A stretch of DNA of 64,000 bases from Cheilinus undulatus (GCF_018320785.1 NC_054884.1:26429667-26493666); one strand, 5' to 3'; positions 12,561 through 24,219 are shown, counted from the first letter of the stretch. The notes: generated by a model from the letters alone, not told the origin. Numbers and translations are program-made.

Positions 12561-12787
12561 CAAAATACAGAATGATGGTAAACGATACAAGACAAAAAGA
12601 GATGATACCGACTGATAATATCTGATACCATACCATATTACCCACTACAGTGGAGTAAGTTATGAGACAACTAAATGACTTGGTGCAATACTAAATACTA
12701 CTCAGTGAAGTTTGACATGATAGGAGACAATACAAAACAATACTTTGCAAAATTATCATTACAATACCATGTCATACTATACTATAC

Positions 12788-13304
12788 TTACCTTGCAAAG
12801 CAGACGGACACACCCATTTCCATGTTTCTCACTGGCAAATCCATCTTGCAAAGCTCCCGTCTGAACTGTTTGGGCCCGGTTAGAAAGTGACAGGACCAAT
12901 CAGCGATGAGGGGCAGTACTTTCAGGCACACCAGAGTCATGATGTAAGCAAGCAGCAACAAGAGGCCGCTGCCATTATGGCGGAAGACATTAGCGTGGAT
13001 GCTGCTAAAGCATCAGTTTTATCAGAACTTGACGACATTTCTTCATTAAAAGAAGAACAAAGAACAGCAGTGAGTTGTTTTCTTTTCAAAAACAACAAAA
13101 GTGGTGTACTGATGTGTCTACAGTCACCATGGTTCGTGTTATGTAGTTCTTTATGGAGTTTATTCCTCGGTAGCTGCACACGTGCACCAGTGTTTTGTTT
13201 CTGATTGGCCCGTAGAGATGACAGACAGAACGTTTATCCAATCACACTCCGAGTTTTTTTCAAAGCCTCTGCCCTTTCCAAACGCTTTGTATTGAAGGTT
13301 TCCC
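12788..13304 (+). repeat. Dispersed repeat with RecQ-like exon, copy A
   Basis: This copy matches the two halves of 52,263-53,802 from its start (CTTGCAAAGCAGA) to its end, so it is a multicopy element. It contains an open stretch starting at an ATG at 12,977 and reading MAEDISVDAAKASVL, then LKEEQRTA, followed directly by GTGAGT at 13,070, which looks like a splice donor. The wording resembles the N-terminal Q-motif region (KxxQ) of RecQ-like DNA helicases. No helicase core (no Walker A) is present, so it is at most a captured or residual first exon. CCAAT-type words flank the ATG. The helicase assignment is inference from memory of the family. Confidence 0.5.
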
Positions 13305-13399
13305 AATACCATACAACACATTACAGAATGTTACAATGCAACTAAATATGGCAGATACGACACGGTGTTGTGAACTTGAGCTTGTCTAGTCATCTGATA

Positions 13400-13648
13400 A
13401 CTCAAAGCGCTTTAACACCGGAGGTCACACCTACCCATTCACTCACACATACATTCACTTGAGAAGTGGCCATCAGTATTAGCTAATTTCCTTCATACAC
13501 ACCACTGATCCAGCAGTGGGAGCAAACTTGGGTTAAGTGTCTAGCCCAAGGACACGCCGACATGTGACTGCAGGAGCTGGGGATCGAACTCACAACCTTC
13601 TGTTCACAAGACAGCTGACCCTTCCTACAAAGCCACAATGACCCCAGC
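13400..13648 (-). mobile_element. tRNA-derived SINE (minus strand)
   Basis: Read on the minus strand from about 13,645, the element starts with a tRNA-like head. It has an A-box-like GTGGCTTTGTAGGAAG and, about 35 bases on, a B-box-like GAGTTCGATCC. The body then runs through the words CCTTGGGCTAGACACTTAACC and GTGAATGAATGGG... that this teleost family shares. A second, more decayed copy lies at 39,534-39,776. It is not a functional tRNA gene: the cloverleaf is not intact and the body is fused on. Confidence 0.7.
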
Positions 13649-13769
13649 ATAAAAAGAGAAAACACAGAATGATGCCATACCATACCACAAAATAAGATAC
13701 GGCATGATACGATATGATGCAATACAACACAATATGATACACACTGTGGTCATAGCAGTCAATATCTCT

Positions 13770-14875
13770 GGGACACTGATCATCAACTGGCGGCTAGAAA
13801 GCCATATCAGGCCCCCAAAGCTTCCTATGCGGCCCTCAGAATAACGTTAAATTCTGAAAAGGGGGAAAAGAAGATGTGGTTTTAAGAGTATCCTTTGGCT
13901 TTAAATATCTGCAGCTGTAAAAGCCATCCCCAAAACATTTAATACTGATATAGTTTTAAAACGACTCAAAATTTAATCTGTTTTCACAGAAATTCACTCG
14001 TCAGCCAATATTAGTATCTTTCTTTTTTAAATTGGTTAAGACTGGCAGAAATTTTGCAGAAATGGCCAGATAAAGTGGTGAAAAGGGGCTAGAGAGCAGC
14101 AAATATTGGTCATAATGGTTTGTGGAGTGGCACAAAGGGACAAAAATGGCAGGAAAAGTGTTGAAAAAAGGTTAAAATGTTGCAAAAATCAGTAAAAGAG
14201 GAAAAGGGGGGAACATAAAGTTAAAAAAATTGGTCAAAAGTGGAAAAAATGGTGCAAAAAAAATGAAAAGGGGTTAAAAAGTTGCAAAAAATAGATGAAA
14301 CATGGAAAAAAATGGATAAAAGAGTGGCATAAAGGGGATAAAGCATGGAGGAAAATGTTTTAAAAGGAGTTAAATAATGGCAAAAATTGAGTTAAAGAGG
14401 CAGAAAGGGGACAAAAAGTATCAAAAATATAGCACAAATAGCCTGGCAAGTAAACAGAAAGTGTTTAAAGAGTGCCAAAAATGATCAAAAATTGGTTAAA
14501 AGTGGCAAAAAAATGTTGCAGAAATGGCCAAATGAAGTAGTGAAAAGGGGCTAAAAAGGGTCAGAAAGAGTTTATATTGGTGCTAAATCAGGGAGGTACC
14601 ATTCTCTGGGATTTCAGGGGCCCAGCCAGTTCTCTGGACAGGCCTGTCTCCATCAGGCCTGCTGCTTCATAGATAATATGGATAGATCTCACTGGCAATG
14701 CCTAAACATTTCCAGCATTTTCAAAGAATATACAAATGCTAATACGATAACATGTTGATCAAACCAAAATATTTGTTTAATTTTTCTTAATTTGAAAGTC
14801 CGGCCCCCAGAGTCCCTGTCAAGACTAAATCTGGCCCTTGTGCAAATTACTTGATGATCCCTGCTCTAGGACAAA
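13770..14875. mobile_element. Non-autonomous element with internal AAAAGGGG expansion
   Basis: The left end (GATCATCAACTGGCGGC at about 13,778) and the right end (reverse complement GGATCATCAAGTAATTTGC) form an imperfect terminal inverted repeat, with GGCCC-rich words just inside both. The middle, 14,040-14,600, is an irregular expansion of AAAATGG, AAAAGGGG and TTGCAAAA words. A longer unit (GCAGAAATGGCCA...GTGAAAAGGGGCT) is seen at 14,055-14,092 and again at 14,518-14,556. No protein is encoded. Confidence 0.55.
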
Positions 14876-15239
14876 TGCTGTTTACATTTAGCTGCTCCCA
14901 CAGTAGTACCAATACAAAAGAACAACAACTTGCATGTAAACAGAGAACCAACAACAAACACAAACAAAACCAACTGTACAACTCTCATAGTAGAGAGAGA
15001 AGCAGAAATCTATACAGCCTAAAGAAAAATTATTTCAAAGTAAGACTGAGGTAGTAACAACTTCAATTTTTTAAGGGCACAGTTTGCTTTGGGAGACTCA
15101 ATAAAGAGATGTATACATTCAAATTAACCTTGCTGATCTTTGAGCTGATCCCCTGCAGGTTTACAAAGAAACTGTGACTTCGTAAGAGAGCAAATATAAA
15201 GTATGTTTGGTATTTGCCATTTTCTCTTACATATTTCTC
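14876..15239. other. Non-coding, nothing recognised
   Basis: AT-rich sequence with CAACAAACACAAAC words. No gene or repeat family is identified. Confidence 0.5.
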
Positions 15240-16075
15240 TGATAATTGTGGCCAAGTCCTGGACCCTTCTGATCCCTCTACCTGCCAGCCTCAGACCTCC
15301 CCCTCCCTCCTCTTCTTAGATTTCAACCCACCTTGATGTACCTGTTAGCTGTCTGTGGGTGGTCCTTCCCCTCCCCCTGCAGATCCCGGAGTACGTAAAG
15401 TTTATCCAGTTTCAGGGAAAGCTGCCCTCGTGTTTTGAATTTTACGTCCTTGAGTATGAAAAAAAACGCTGAAAAGAATTGAGGGTGGGCACACAGGAGG
15501 AGGGGAAAGTCCCCCCTGGCCTGGCCTCAGGACCACCTAACCTGTGGCTTCTATTCCTGACCCCATAATGTGTATGTAGGCGGGGGGATATTACCTTTTC
15601 TCCAACAGTGCTTCCCCATATTCTCTGACCCCACAGAGACATTACAGTGGGCAAATATAAAGCAGGGTTTCATGAAGCCTGAGCTTATCTGGGCTCTGAA
15701 AGTATGTGAGACATGCCTGGGAACAAAAGGCCGTCTCTCAGCCTGGGAGCGGGCCGGGGGGATCTCTTTCAGCAACCACAGATTGCCCTGTGTTTTCTTA
15801 ATTGACAGACCCCCGGCCACATTTGATAGAAATGACATGCAGCTGGCAGGCCGCCCTGGCCGTCCAGGTAGACCACCTTTCAGCAGGAAAATTGTCCTCA
15901 ATCTGCTTCATAAAGAGAGTTTGATGGAGGTCTGCGAGTCTGCGTCAGAAACATGTTGTGCTGCGGTGGGCTCGGGTCGACACAGGTTACACCTGCGTGG
16001 GAAAAGTTTGCTCATTGCAGAGTGTGGGGTCGACTTTCAAGAGTCCCCATCACAGCTTAGTGGCAATTACTGATA
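15240..16075. promoter_or_regulatory. Candidate conserved non-coding element with long open frame
   Basis: This GC-richer, repeat-free block stands out from its surroundings. Plus-strand 15,570-16,073 stays open for 167 codons, with a GRPGRPGRP-like stretch encoded around 15,848-15,875, and the minus strand is open across 15,551-15,901 as well. No family, signal peptide or flanking splice pattern supports a protein. Simultaneous openness of both strands argues for low stop-codon density rather than coding. The most economical reading is a constrained regulatory sequence; an unrecognised exon cannot be excluded. Confidence 0.3.
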
Positions 16076-16079
16076 CATT

Positions 16080-17190
16080 TATTTTAAATGGACAAACCTC
16101 CATACCAAAAAAGTTGAGACTTGTGATCTGCAAATACTTTTCAGCCTATAATGAAATACAACACAAAGACAAGATGTTCAAAAAGATAAACTCATTACAT
16201 TTTTGGAAACATTTTTGGGCCCTCAAGAAGATTATTACACAAGCCCCCCCTTAAGTGGCTAGCCATGCAACAAATGTTGCATCAATTTTTACAAATAAAT
16301 ATGCATTTTAATGTATTTTTGAAGTATAATTTCCCCATTTATGAGCAATATTTTTACTATGATCAAACTGAATTTACTCGCATTATTTCATAGCGCTGGA
16401 CTATACCATTTGGACATTTTTAAGTGAGGAGCAGAGGCCCCCCAGTATTTATTTTACTCTATTTGATACAAATTTCAGTCTGTTGACTGATTCATTTTGT
16501 CGCTTTTGATTCAATACTGACACTTATTACTGAGAAAAAATAAACAAAAACACATTTTTCGTTGCAGGCTCCTAAAAAGGCCCCTCCCTACTGTTACACC
16601 CCAGGGACAATAAATTGATTGGTAACAGGGGATATTACCATGATTGGGAATAAAATGTGCTGTCCTGAAAGCTCAGTCATTCAGATTAAAGCAATCAGGC
16701 AACGTTCTTCACTTTGAAAGACTGCATGTGCAAATAGTTCAGCAGTTAGTCAATCTGAAATTGCAAGACTTCACCATCTACAGTCCAGAGGATCATCAAA
16801 AGATTCAGAGAATGTTGAGAAATCTCTGCATGTGAGGGGCACGGCCTAAAACCAGTACTGAATGCGTGTGACCTTCAGTCTCTTCGGCAGCATCACTCTG
16901 TGATGGATATAACCACGTGGGCTCAGGAACACTTCAACCTTTGTCAGTTAACATAGCATGCCAACGCATCTACAAATGTGTGTTAAGATTCTACCATGCA
17001 GAGTAAAAGCAACAACATTCAGAAGTACCACCAACTTCTCCGGGCTTGAGCTCATCTGAGATGGACTGGCCGAAAGTGGAAAAGTGTGCTGTGATCTGAT
17101 GAGAGCAGAACTCTGATGTTTTTTGGAGATAAAAGCCGTAGAGTCCTCCCGGCTAAAGAGGAAAAGCATCTACATTGTTATCCATAACGG
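16080..17190 (+). mobile_element. Decayed Tc1/mariner-type transposon
   Basis: From about 16,640 the plus strand follows a widespread vertebrate Tc1/mariner-type element. It shows a 5' leader, a helix-turn-helix piece (KIQRMLRNLCM at 16,800-16,835), then in broken frames the stretch around 16,890-16,935 that reads HSVMDITTWAQEHF, and about 17,035-17,165 corresponding to the region just before and around the first catalytic aspartate. The left part (16,080-16,200) contains words typical of the family's terminal region (AAAAAAGTTGAGAC, TGATCTGCAAATA). Sequence beyond the first catalytic region is missing. Multiple stops and frameshifts make it inactive. Confidence 0.65.
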
Positions 17191-20100
17191 TGTGGGTGTG
17201 TACTAGTAACTAATGCATGGGTAACTTGCACATCTGTAAAGGCATCATCAGTACTGAGAGGTACATAAAGACTTACGAGTGCTTCCATTCAGATGACAGC
17301 TTTCGTACGTCCCTTCTTATTTTAACAACATCATAGCTTTGCAGTAAAAGAGTGAGAGTATTTATGCTACAAAACTCTGGCCTTTTGTGCATTTGTCTAT
17401 TTCATGTTATTTATGGTATGTTTTTGATGTAATCTTTCGTGTTTATTTAAGGTTATGCAGGGGACAATACTGTCTCATAGTTGAGTGTATTGGATTTGAT
17501 TGGACATGAATGATAATAAAAATAAATGATCTAAAGAAAATAAAACAAGAAAATAGGAAATTAAAGAGAATAACATCATTTAAGGCCTATAATCCTTAAA
17601 TAGACAAATTTTTAGCTGTGCATTCATCTCTTTTGGTTCTTTAACTGCTTAGTTTACAACAGCCAGACTCATTTTCAGGCTCTACTTTAAACACTTGTCA
17701 CAAGTTTTAATGCTTCTTCTAACCATACTGCTCATGTTCTTCACAACTTTCTTTATTTTTGCATCCTCTCTCATGGCATCTTCCCCACAGCTGTTTTCAT
17801 CCATTCTTCTCATTTTTATACATCTATTTGCACTCTTTTTTTCTCTTCACACAGCCTTTTTCAAGGCTTCATGACATCCCAGGCCCTGATCCTTCCTGTG
17901 TGTGACGCTGATGAAGTGTAATGTAACTGTTGGATTTAAGTGTTTGTGTGAGGTTTCATGAAGCTGTAAGCTGCTCTCCTCACTCTGAGGAAAGCATGTC
18001 CTCAGCTGGCCACATGCAGTAGTGCACCCTTTTTCTTCTTTTTTTCAGCAGATATGTCAGTCAACCAGAAAAGATGGACCCTCTTTTACATAGCAATGTT
18101 ACTGCTCTTAATTTTACAGGCAGACTTTATTTTATCTTTAATGCTTGTAGTTTATAAACTATTTTTTATTTGAGTTGCTTTAACTTCACACCTTAAATCA
18201 TGAACGTGTGTGTGTATGTTGATGTAGGTACACTCTTTCAGGCTGCTATGGAGTGGATTGCTGGCAAACAAGATCAATCTACCATCAGTAATTATCTAAA
18301 TTCATTGTTACTTTTTGTTGAAAGGTTATTTTTGCAGCACAGACTGAACCTGCTTTAAGGTAGTTCATCTTAATTTTTAATCAGGCCAAACTTTTTTTAA
18401 AAGAGGATTGAAAAATTTGTTTCATGAATTTACTCTCCTGTTTTTGGCTGTTTTAGAATCTCATCTGGCACTGATATAAATCATGTTGGATAAGAAAAAC
18501 AGACTCCTGTATAATATGACAGCTCTAGGATTGTTGTTAAGCATCATCCTTTTTCCTAATAAATTTTGTCATGATTTTCTTACAAATAATGCTTTGTAAT
18601 TCCAATTTCTAGACAATTTTATGTCATTATATTTCATTTATATATGTCAATAGGGTACAAAGATTTTGATACAACTTGATAGATATTTGTAATCATAACA
18701 GGGTTACAGGAGTGTCTCTGTGACGTCTGTTTCTTTGTAAACTGTTGAATTGTAAGAGTATGTGCAAGACTTAAATGTCCTCAACCATTTTAGCTGCTGT
18801 CTTTAAGTACAAGCCCCGCCCCCTCTTTGTACCATTTCCTGCTGACTGCTTTCTTTGCTGCTGTACAGAAAATTTTAACCAAATATGAAATATAATCTCC
18901 AGCTGTGCTGTTAAAGCAATATTGTGTTAAAGTTCAGTTTGGTGCACTCTGACGCCCACTGGAGGCCTCTGAGAGCTCTGCTGTAAAACATGCGTAAGTG
19001 CTGCTACCTCCCCCTCTTAGACAAAGTGCAAACAGAGGGTGCAAAGACATTGTGAAAAGCCACAGAACCACATGGACTGATTTTGTGCAAATATGACTCT
19101 GCTAGCATCTACAGCCTGTTGTTTGCAAACTGTTTGCGTGTGTAATAAGAGAAGTTTGATGCTGTTATTATGTCAGAAGTTTCTACATGACCACACTGGA
19201 GGGATTTATTATATTCTAGTTGAGAAAAGTTTGTAAGACTTATAAAGCTAACTTAAGACCAATGAGGAAAGAAAGAGCTTTTGTATGTAAACATGAGGCA
19301 TAACTTTGGTTGGAAGATTTCTACACCCACAGTGACAACAGTGACACTAAAGATTACACTGCCTGTTACATCACAGTCTTTTATGAATAATATCTACGGG
19401 GATATACGTTCTGCAGTTGAGGTGTTGCTTCTCTTTTTTTCTTCTTAGCTTCATCTGTTGCCTCCTCTCTTTTGTCTCCTATCAAACACTCCAGAGATAA
19501 GCTAACTTGGTAACTGTGTGAGCTTGTACCGTCCCAAGAGAGAGCACAGCCTACATTCTCCCTTTTGAAAATGATTGTACAGTTCGACTTAGAAACTGCG
19601 TTTTTTTAAGGTAATGAAGTCTCTGATGTAAAGGCAAATCATGTCATGCTTTTCCATCAAAGATCTTTCCCCATCCTGGAGCTGCTGATTGTTTGCTGTA
19701 TGTTACATATGTCCCACTAATCTACTGTATAAAAGTGTGTTTTGCTTTCTTTTTCTACATTTGTCTCTTGTTTCCTCTGTTTTAATGTTTTCGTAACTCA
19801 CTGTTGTGTCTGCTTATCTCACAAATATGTGCTTTAATAACCAGGCCTGGACTGGATTAAGGATAAAAGAATCCCACTTTCATACTCCTCTGGAGAGAAT
19901 TTTATGAATGATGTTATCATTTCTGTTCATTGTCTGACTTTAAGTGTTCCTCTTTTTACTTCTCTCTTTAAAAGACAAATCCTGATGATAATAGTCACTA
20001 TTAAGTATATTTTAAGTACATTTACACTTGTCAGAAATGTGTGCCGGGATTTTTGGTGTGAAAAATAAACATAAAAGTAGAGAGCTATGAACAACTGTAC

Positions 20101-21410
20101 CACTACGGTCAGGGGACTTTTTGTAAAATATAGGGCAAATAGGCCGAACATGTACAATGGGAAAGTGGAGAAACTGTACAGTTGTGCAAGACGATATTTA
20201 GTGCAAGATTTTTAAAAGTCTACTAAAAATGAGTTTCTATCTAATTAGAATTTTGAATAGTAGCCCATTCATGTGCTCTATAGATAGTGAAAAATGCATC
20301 TGAATCCATGCCAGTAGCCACAAACAACACTACTGCCTTTGTCACGGCACATATTGTCAAATCTCTGGTGTGCGTTTAAAAGCAGAGCATCCCAAAGGTC
20401 CGTCCTCCTCTGAGAATAAAAAAGAGGCCATATGGCATCCAAGTCAGAAGCCCCTGTGGTCCGCACAGCCTGAGTCTCCATGAGTGCAGGAAGAAAAAAA
20501 AGGATTTCAGGGTGCCAAACGGTGCTGGTCCCCCGTGGATATCAGTGAGCCATGGAAGATAAGAAACGAGTCGTCCAGGACAGCAGCCCCATCAGGAGAT
20601 AAGAGCAGGAAACACCATCAGATACTCCTGAACCTTCACTTATCCACTATAGGCTGATGGGATGTGACTCAGCCAACACCAGAATGCCTGTCTTTTTATT
20701 TACTTTCACCACATATATTGTACGCAGTAAGTATATGTTTGGATTTTTTTTTTTTTTTTTTTTTGTCAGTTTCCTGACTTTTACCTGTAGCTTAAGCAGA
20801 AATAAAAGTCTAAATGTGCTCTTTTATAGAAGCCCTTAGCACACGCATCCCTAGAGTTTTTTACATCCTGAGATAACAAGTAATTTATGTTTGTTTTCTA
20901 GAGATCATGACATGTTTATGTCTCATCCTCACAGCTGAAAGCACAAACCAAATACAGAAAGACATAACTTACCCTCAGTAGTGTAGGTGATGGCAGCATG
21001 GCATGTCCTGGTCTGACCTATCAATGACCAGCCTGTTATTTGTATGATACAGTTTGTTTCGACGTAGTGTGGTAGGATGAATCATGGTATTTTATTAAGA
21101 TGTTTTTTAACATCCTTGAATACGTCACACTATAACTGTTAGCTCATTAATTCAGCTAATTAACTTCTATTCTCATGAACAGAACATGACTTGACGTTTG
21201 GGGGCATTTTTTCAAAGCCTTTCTGAGCGATGAGGAGCAGCTAGAGCAGGTGAGTGCATGCTACTCCCACAGCCTGAGTTTGTTTTTTTATTTGCCTCAA
21301 GCCGACAGTGGAAGGTACCGTGTTTCGGATTAATTTGACGTGTTTTGAGCTTATGTATTGATTAGTTTATAGCTCTTTAGGTCTACATGTTTGTGTCTCT
21401 GAACTCTCCG
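17191..21410. other. Long AT-rich non-coding stretch
   Basis: No exon, RNA gene or named repeat is recognised in about 4.2 kb. There are several isolated splice-like or polyadenylation-like words but no coherent reading frame between them. A GC-richer portion at about 20,280-20,640 is repeat-free and could be regulatory. A T-run lies at 20,745-20,764. Confidence 0.45.
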
Positions 21411-21411
21411 T

Positions 21412-22885
21412 CAGAGTCTAGTTACGTTTCCATTGCAGATTTTCCCAAAATAAAAGCAATGTTTCTTAAGCTTTGACTGTACAATGGCGCTTTGAATGTG
21501 TTTCCATTGAAGGGAGTTTCGGGCATGAGCCTCACAATTCTCGTAAAATCTCATCTCACGAAACTCCTCTGCAAGGTAGCTGGACACTCAAAACCTGTTA
21601 TCATGTTGATACAGTTATGATTACATCTACAGTGGTGGCCTTGACAATTTTGAACAAAAGACGAAGGCAACGGATGATAGTCCAGCGTTAAAGTCTGTAT
21701 GTATGGCAAAAGCCACGTATAAAGTGTATAAGTATGATGTTGAGAAAAGTCTCTGCTTGGGATGCGTGTGGATAATTGCTAAAACGGTTAAATTCATTTA
21801 TCAAATTAGCCGGCACGGAATTTACAAGTCACTTAAACAAATTACCCATTATTTCTATAAACACAGGCTTGAAATCCCAGTCAGTAATGCTCTTTAAAAC
21901 TGTGATGAACCTCCCGCCACTAGAGACCTCTGTAGCTGCAGTTAAAGGCGGCTGCCTTCCTGTATGGGACTTCATGGATGTAAACATGAGAACCTCAGCA
22001 ATGGCTTAGCAGTTAGCGTGTAGTAGGAACAGCGCGGTATCACAGTTTTTTTTTTTTAAGTAGTAAATGGAAATAAAGTGGTATGTAGGCTGTCAGGGGT
22101 TGAACTCAAGTATAACTGCCTTTAAGTTTAACGAAGTGAAAAGAGGCCACATCTCAAAGCACGATATTAATCTGCATAGAGGAACGAAGGCTGGCAGCGC
22201 TAGCTTGTAATGTTAGCCTTGCTGTGGAGAGTTTATCAGGCTAACATCACACCCGCTGACACTATGACCCTGTGAGGAATTTTTCTGTTTTCTAAGGAAT
22301 TTCTCCTCTTTAGACTGGTCGGTTAAACAAAATTTAAATGAGCGTTTAGCCTAATACGGAAATATACACTTTGGAGCATCCTTAGTCTCGGTCTCCTCTT
22401 CCGTCCACACGTAGCGCGCCACGTTGTAGGTTGTGAACTTGTCATGTGACACCGTGCATGACATCCTGTGAGGTGAAAATGCGACATAAGTGTTTCCATT
22501 GTACTTATGCGATATATTTCTATATCAAAACGTCTGAAAAACCTCCTCATGAAAGCATAAAAACTTTTTTTTGTGATACTTGAGAGGTTTTTTGAAATTC
22601 AGGTGTTTCCATTAGCAGTTTTTATTGCGCTATTTAGATTTTGAGCTTTTTTTTTTTTTTTAAGATTTAGATTTGGCCTTTTTATGCCTTTATTTGATAG
22701 AGGAAGGACAGGGGATCGACTCAGAAACAGGGAAGAGAGTGGGGAGTGACATACGGCAAAGGGCCACAGGCCGGATTCGAACCCTAGCCGCCCGCATACA
22801 TGGGCAGCACCTTAAACCACTCGACCATCTGTGCTCCCGAGATTTTGAGCATTTCTAAGGGTAATGGAAACACAGCTAGTTAACG
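21412..22885. mobile_element. Non-autonomous DNA element with GTTTCCATT ends
   Basis: The left end reads GTCTAGTTACGTTTCCATTG and the right end, reverse-complemented, reads GTTAACTAGCTGTGTTTCCATT, so the termini are related in inverted orientation. GTGTTTCCATT words also recur internally at about 21,502, 22,492 and 22,606. No transposase is encoded. A SINE (22,647-22,839) was inserted later near the right end. This resembles the short, palindrome-prone DNA elements common in fish, but the superfamily is not assigned. Confidence 0.55.
22647..22839 (-). mobile_element. tRNA-derived SINE with 11-bp target duplication
   Basis: On the minus strand the element runs from a tRNA-like head (GGGAGCACAGATGGTCGAG; B-box GGTTCGAATCC) to an AAATAAAGGCATAAAAAGGC tail and a poly-A run (seen as T's at 22,647-22,662). 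The same 11 bases, AGATTTTGAGC, flank it at 22,636-22,646 and 22,840-22,850. That is the signature of target-primed insertion by LINE machinery. It sits inside an older DNA element. A second member of the family lies at 29,909-30,075 on the plus strand. Confidence 0.85.
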
Positions 22886-23957
22886 CAGCTACTGTGATAG
22901 GATGCCACCTCTGCAACAAGTCCAGTGGTGAAATATCCTCGCTCCTAAATATTCCACTGTCAACTGTCAGTGGTGTTATAACAAAGTGGAAGAATGACAG
23001 CAACTCAGCCATGAAGTGGTTGGCCACGCAAAATGGCGGCGCAAGGTCGTGGATGCTGAGGCGCATAGTGCGCAGAGGTCGCCAACTTTCTGCAGTCAAT
23101 CACTACAGACCCCCAGACTTCATGTGGCCTTCAGATTAGCTCAAGAACAGTGTGTAGAGAGCTTCATGGAATGGGTTTCCATGGCCGAGCAGCTGCATCC
23201 AAGCCATACATCACCAAGTGCAATGCAAAGCGTCAGATACAGTGGTGTAAAGCACGCTGCCACTGGACTCTGGAGCAGTGGAGACGCATTCTCTGGAGTG
23301 ACGAATCGCGCTTCTCCATCTGGCAATCTGATGGACAAGTCTGGGTTTGGCGGTTGCCCAGAGAACAGTTTTTGTCTGACTGCGTTGTGCCAAGTGTAAA
23401 GTTTAATGGAGGGGGGGATAATGGTGAGGGGTTGTTTTTCAGGAGCTGGGCTTGGCCCCTTAGTTCCAGTGAAAGGAACTCTGAGTTCTTCAGCATACCA
23501 AGAGATTTTGGACAATTTCATGCTCCCAACTTTGTGGGAACAGTTTGGCGATGGCTCCTCCTGTTCCAACATGACTGTGCACCGGTGCACAAAGCAAGGT
23601 CCATAAAGACATGGATGAGAGAGTGTGGTGTGGATGAACTTGACTAGCCTGTACAGAGTCCTGACCTCAACGTGATAGAACACCTTTGGGATGAATTAGA
23701 GTGGAGACTGAAAGCCAGGCCTTCTCGTCCAAAATCAGTGTGTAACCTCATAAATGTGCTTCTGGAAGAATGGTCAAAAATTCCCATAAACACACTCCTA
23801 AACATTGTGGAAAGTCTTCCCAGAGGAGTTGAAGCTGTTATAGCTGCAAAGGGTGGACTGATGTCACATTAAACCCTACAGATTAAGAATGGGATGTCAC
23901 TTAAGTTCATGTGCAAGTCAAGGCAGGTGAGCAAATACTTTTGGCAATATAGTGTAA
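22886..23957 (+). pseudogene. Tc1-like transposase pseudogene
   Basis: A DD34E-type Tc1 transposase is readable across most of this span. The helix-turn-helix part at 22,930-23,100 is degraded. The catalytic domain shows WSDESRF (about 23,299-23,319), then FQHDCAPVH (about 23,563) and SPDLNVIEHLWDELEW (about 23,659-23,706), which carry the two aspartates and the glutamate. Breaks: an extra G in the G-run near 23,408-23,416 shifts the frame, it returns near 23,550, and an in-frame TAG stop lies at 23,645-23,647. The right terminus is present (GCAAATACTTTTGGCAATAT, ending about 23,957); the left terminus and start are missing where it abuts the preceding element. The 3' half is well preserved, so the copy is fairly young but 5'-truncated. 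Confidence 0.85.
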
Positions 23958-24219
23958 ATAAAATATGGAAAGTTTGAGCAAATTTTATCACAGTTATCAT
24001 TAAAACCAGTAGCCGGTAGTCGCATTGTGTCATGTTGTATCGTACCACCTTTTATCCACCCATTCATTCAGCTGTTTATATCATGTATATACGATGGATT
24101 ACATCTGCCAATATCAACACTGATTTTATGCAAACCAACTGTATGGTTGTGACACAAGCTAATGAAATAAAGAGGCATTCCTGCTAACTTATCAGGCTAT
24201 AAAGTAAGTCTCAAGCCAC

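Larger units (their letters stand above)
8690..13745. repeat. Degenerate GATACAA-type satellite, interrupted
   Basis: Words such as GATACAATATGATA, GATACGATATGATG and their variants recur in dense patches at about 8690-9018, 9494-9640, 10786-10880, 12560-12790, 13303-13375 and 13665-13745. The gaps are filled mostly by unrelated elements described separately: a short DNA element, a TTTTAGTC element, a RecQ-like repeat and a SINE. One gap of about 1.7 kb (10,881-12,560) has no recognised repeat. The pattern suggests a once larger array that has taken repeated insertions. Confidence 0.7.

Noticed and set aside
13555-13648. tRNA gene
   Set aside because: Boxes A and B are present, but the arms do not form an intact cloverleaf and the sequence continues into a SINE body shared with another copy.
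21190-21255. Exon-like stretch reading AFLSDEEQLEQ followed by GTGAGT
   Set aside because: The upstream acceptor is poor, no partner exon is visible in frame and no family is recognised.
22745-22839. tRNA gene
   Set aside because: It is the head of a SINE with poly-A tail and target-site duplication.
23141-23683. 180-codon minus-strand frame
   Set aside because: It lies antisense to the Tc1 transposase catalytic domain and has no independent support.
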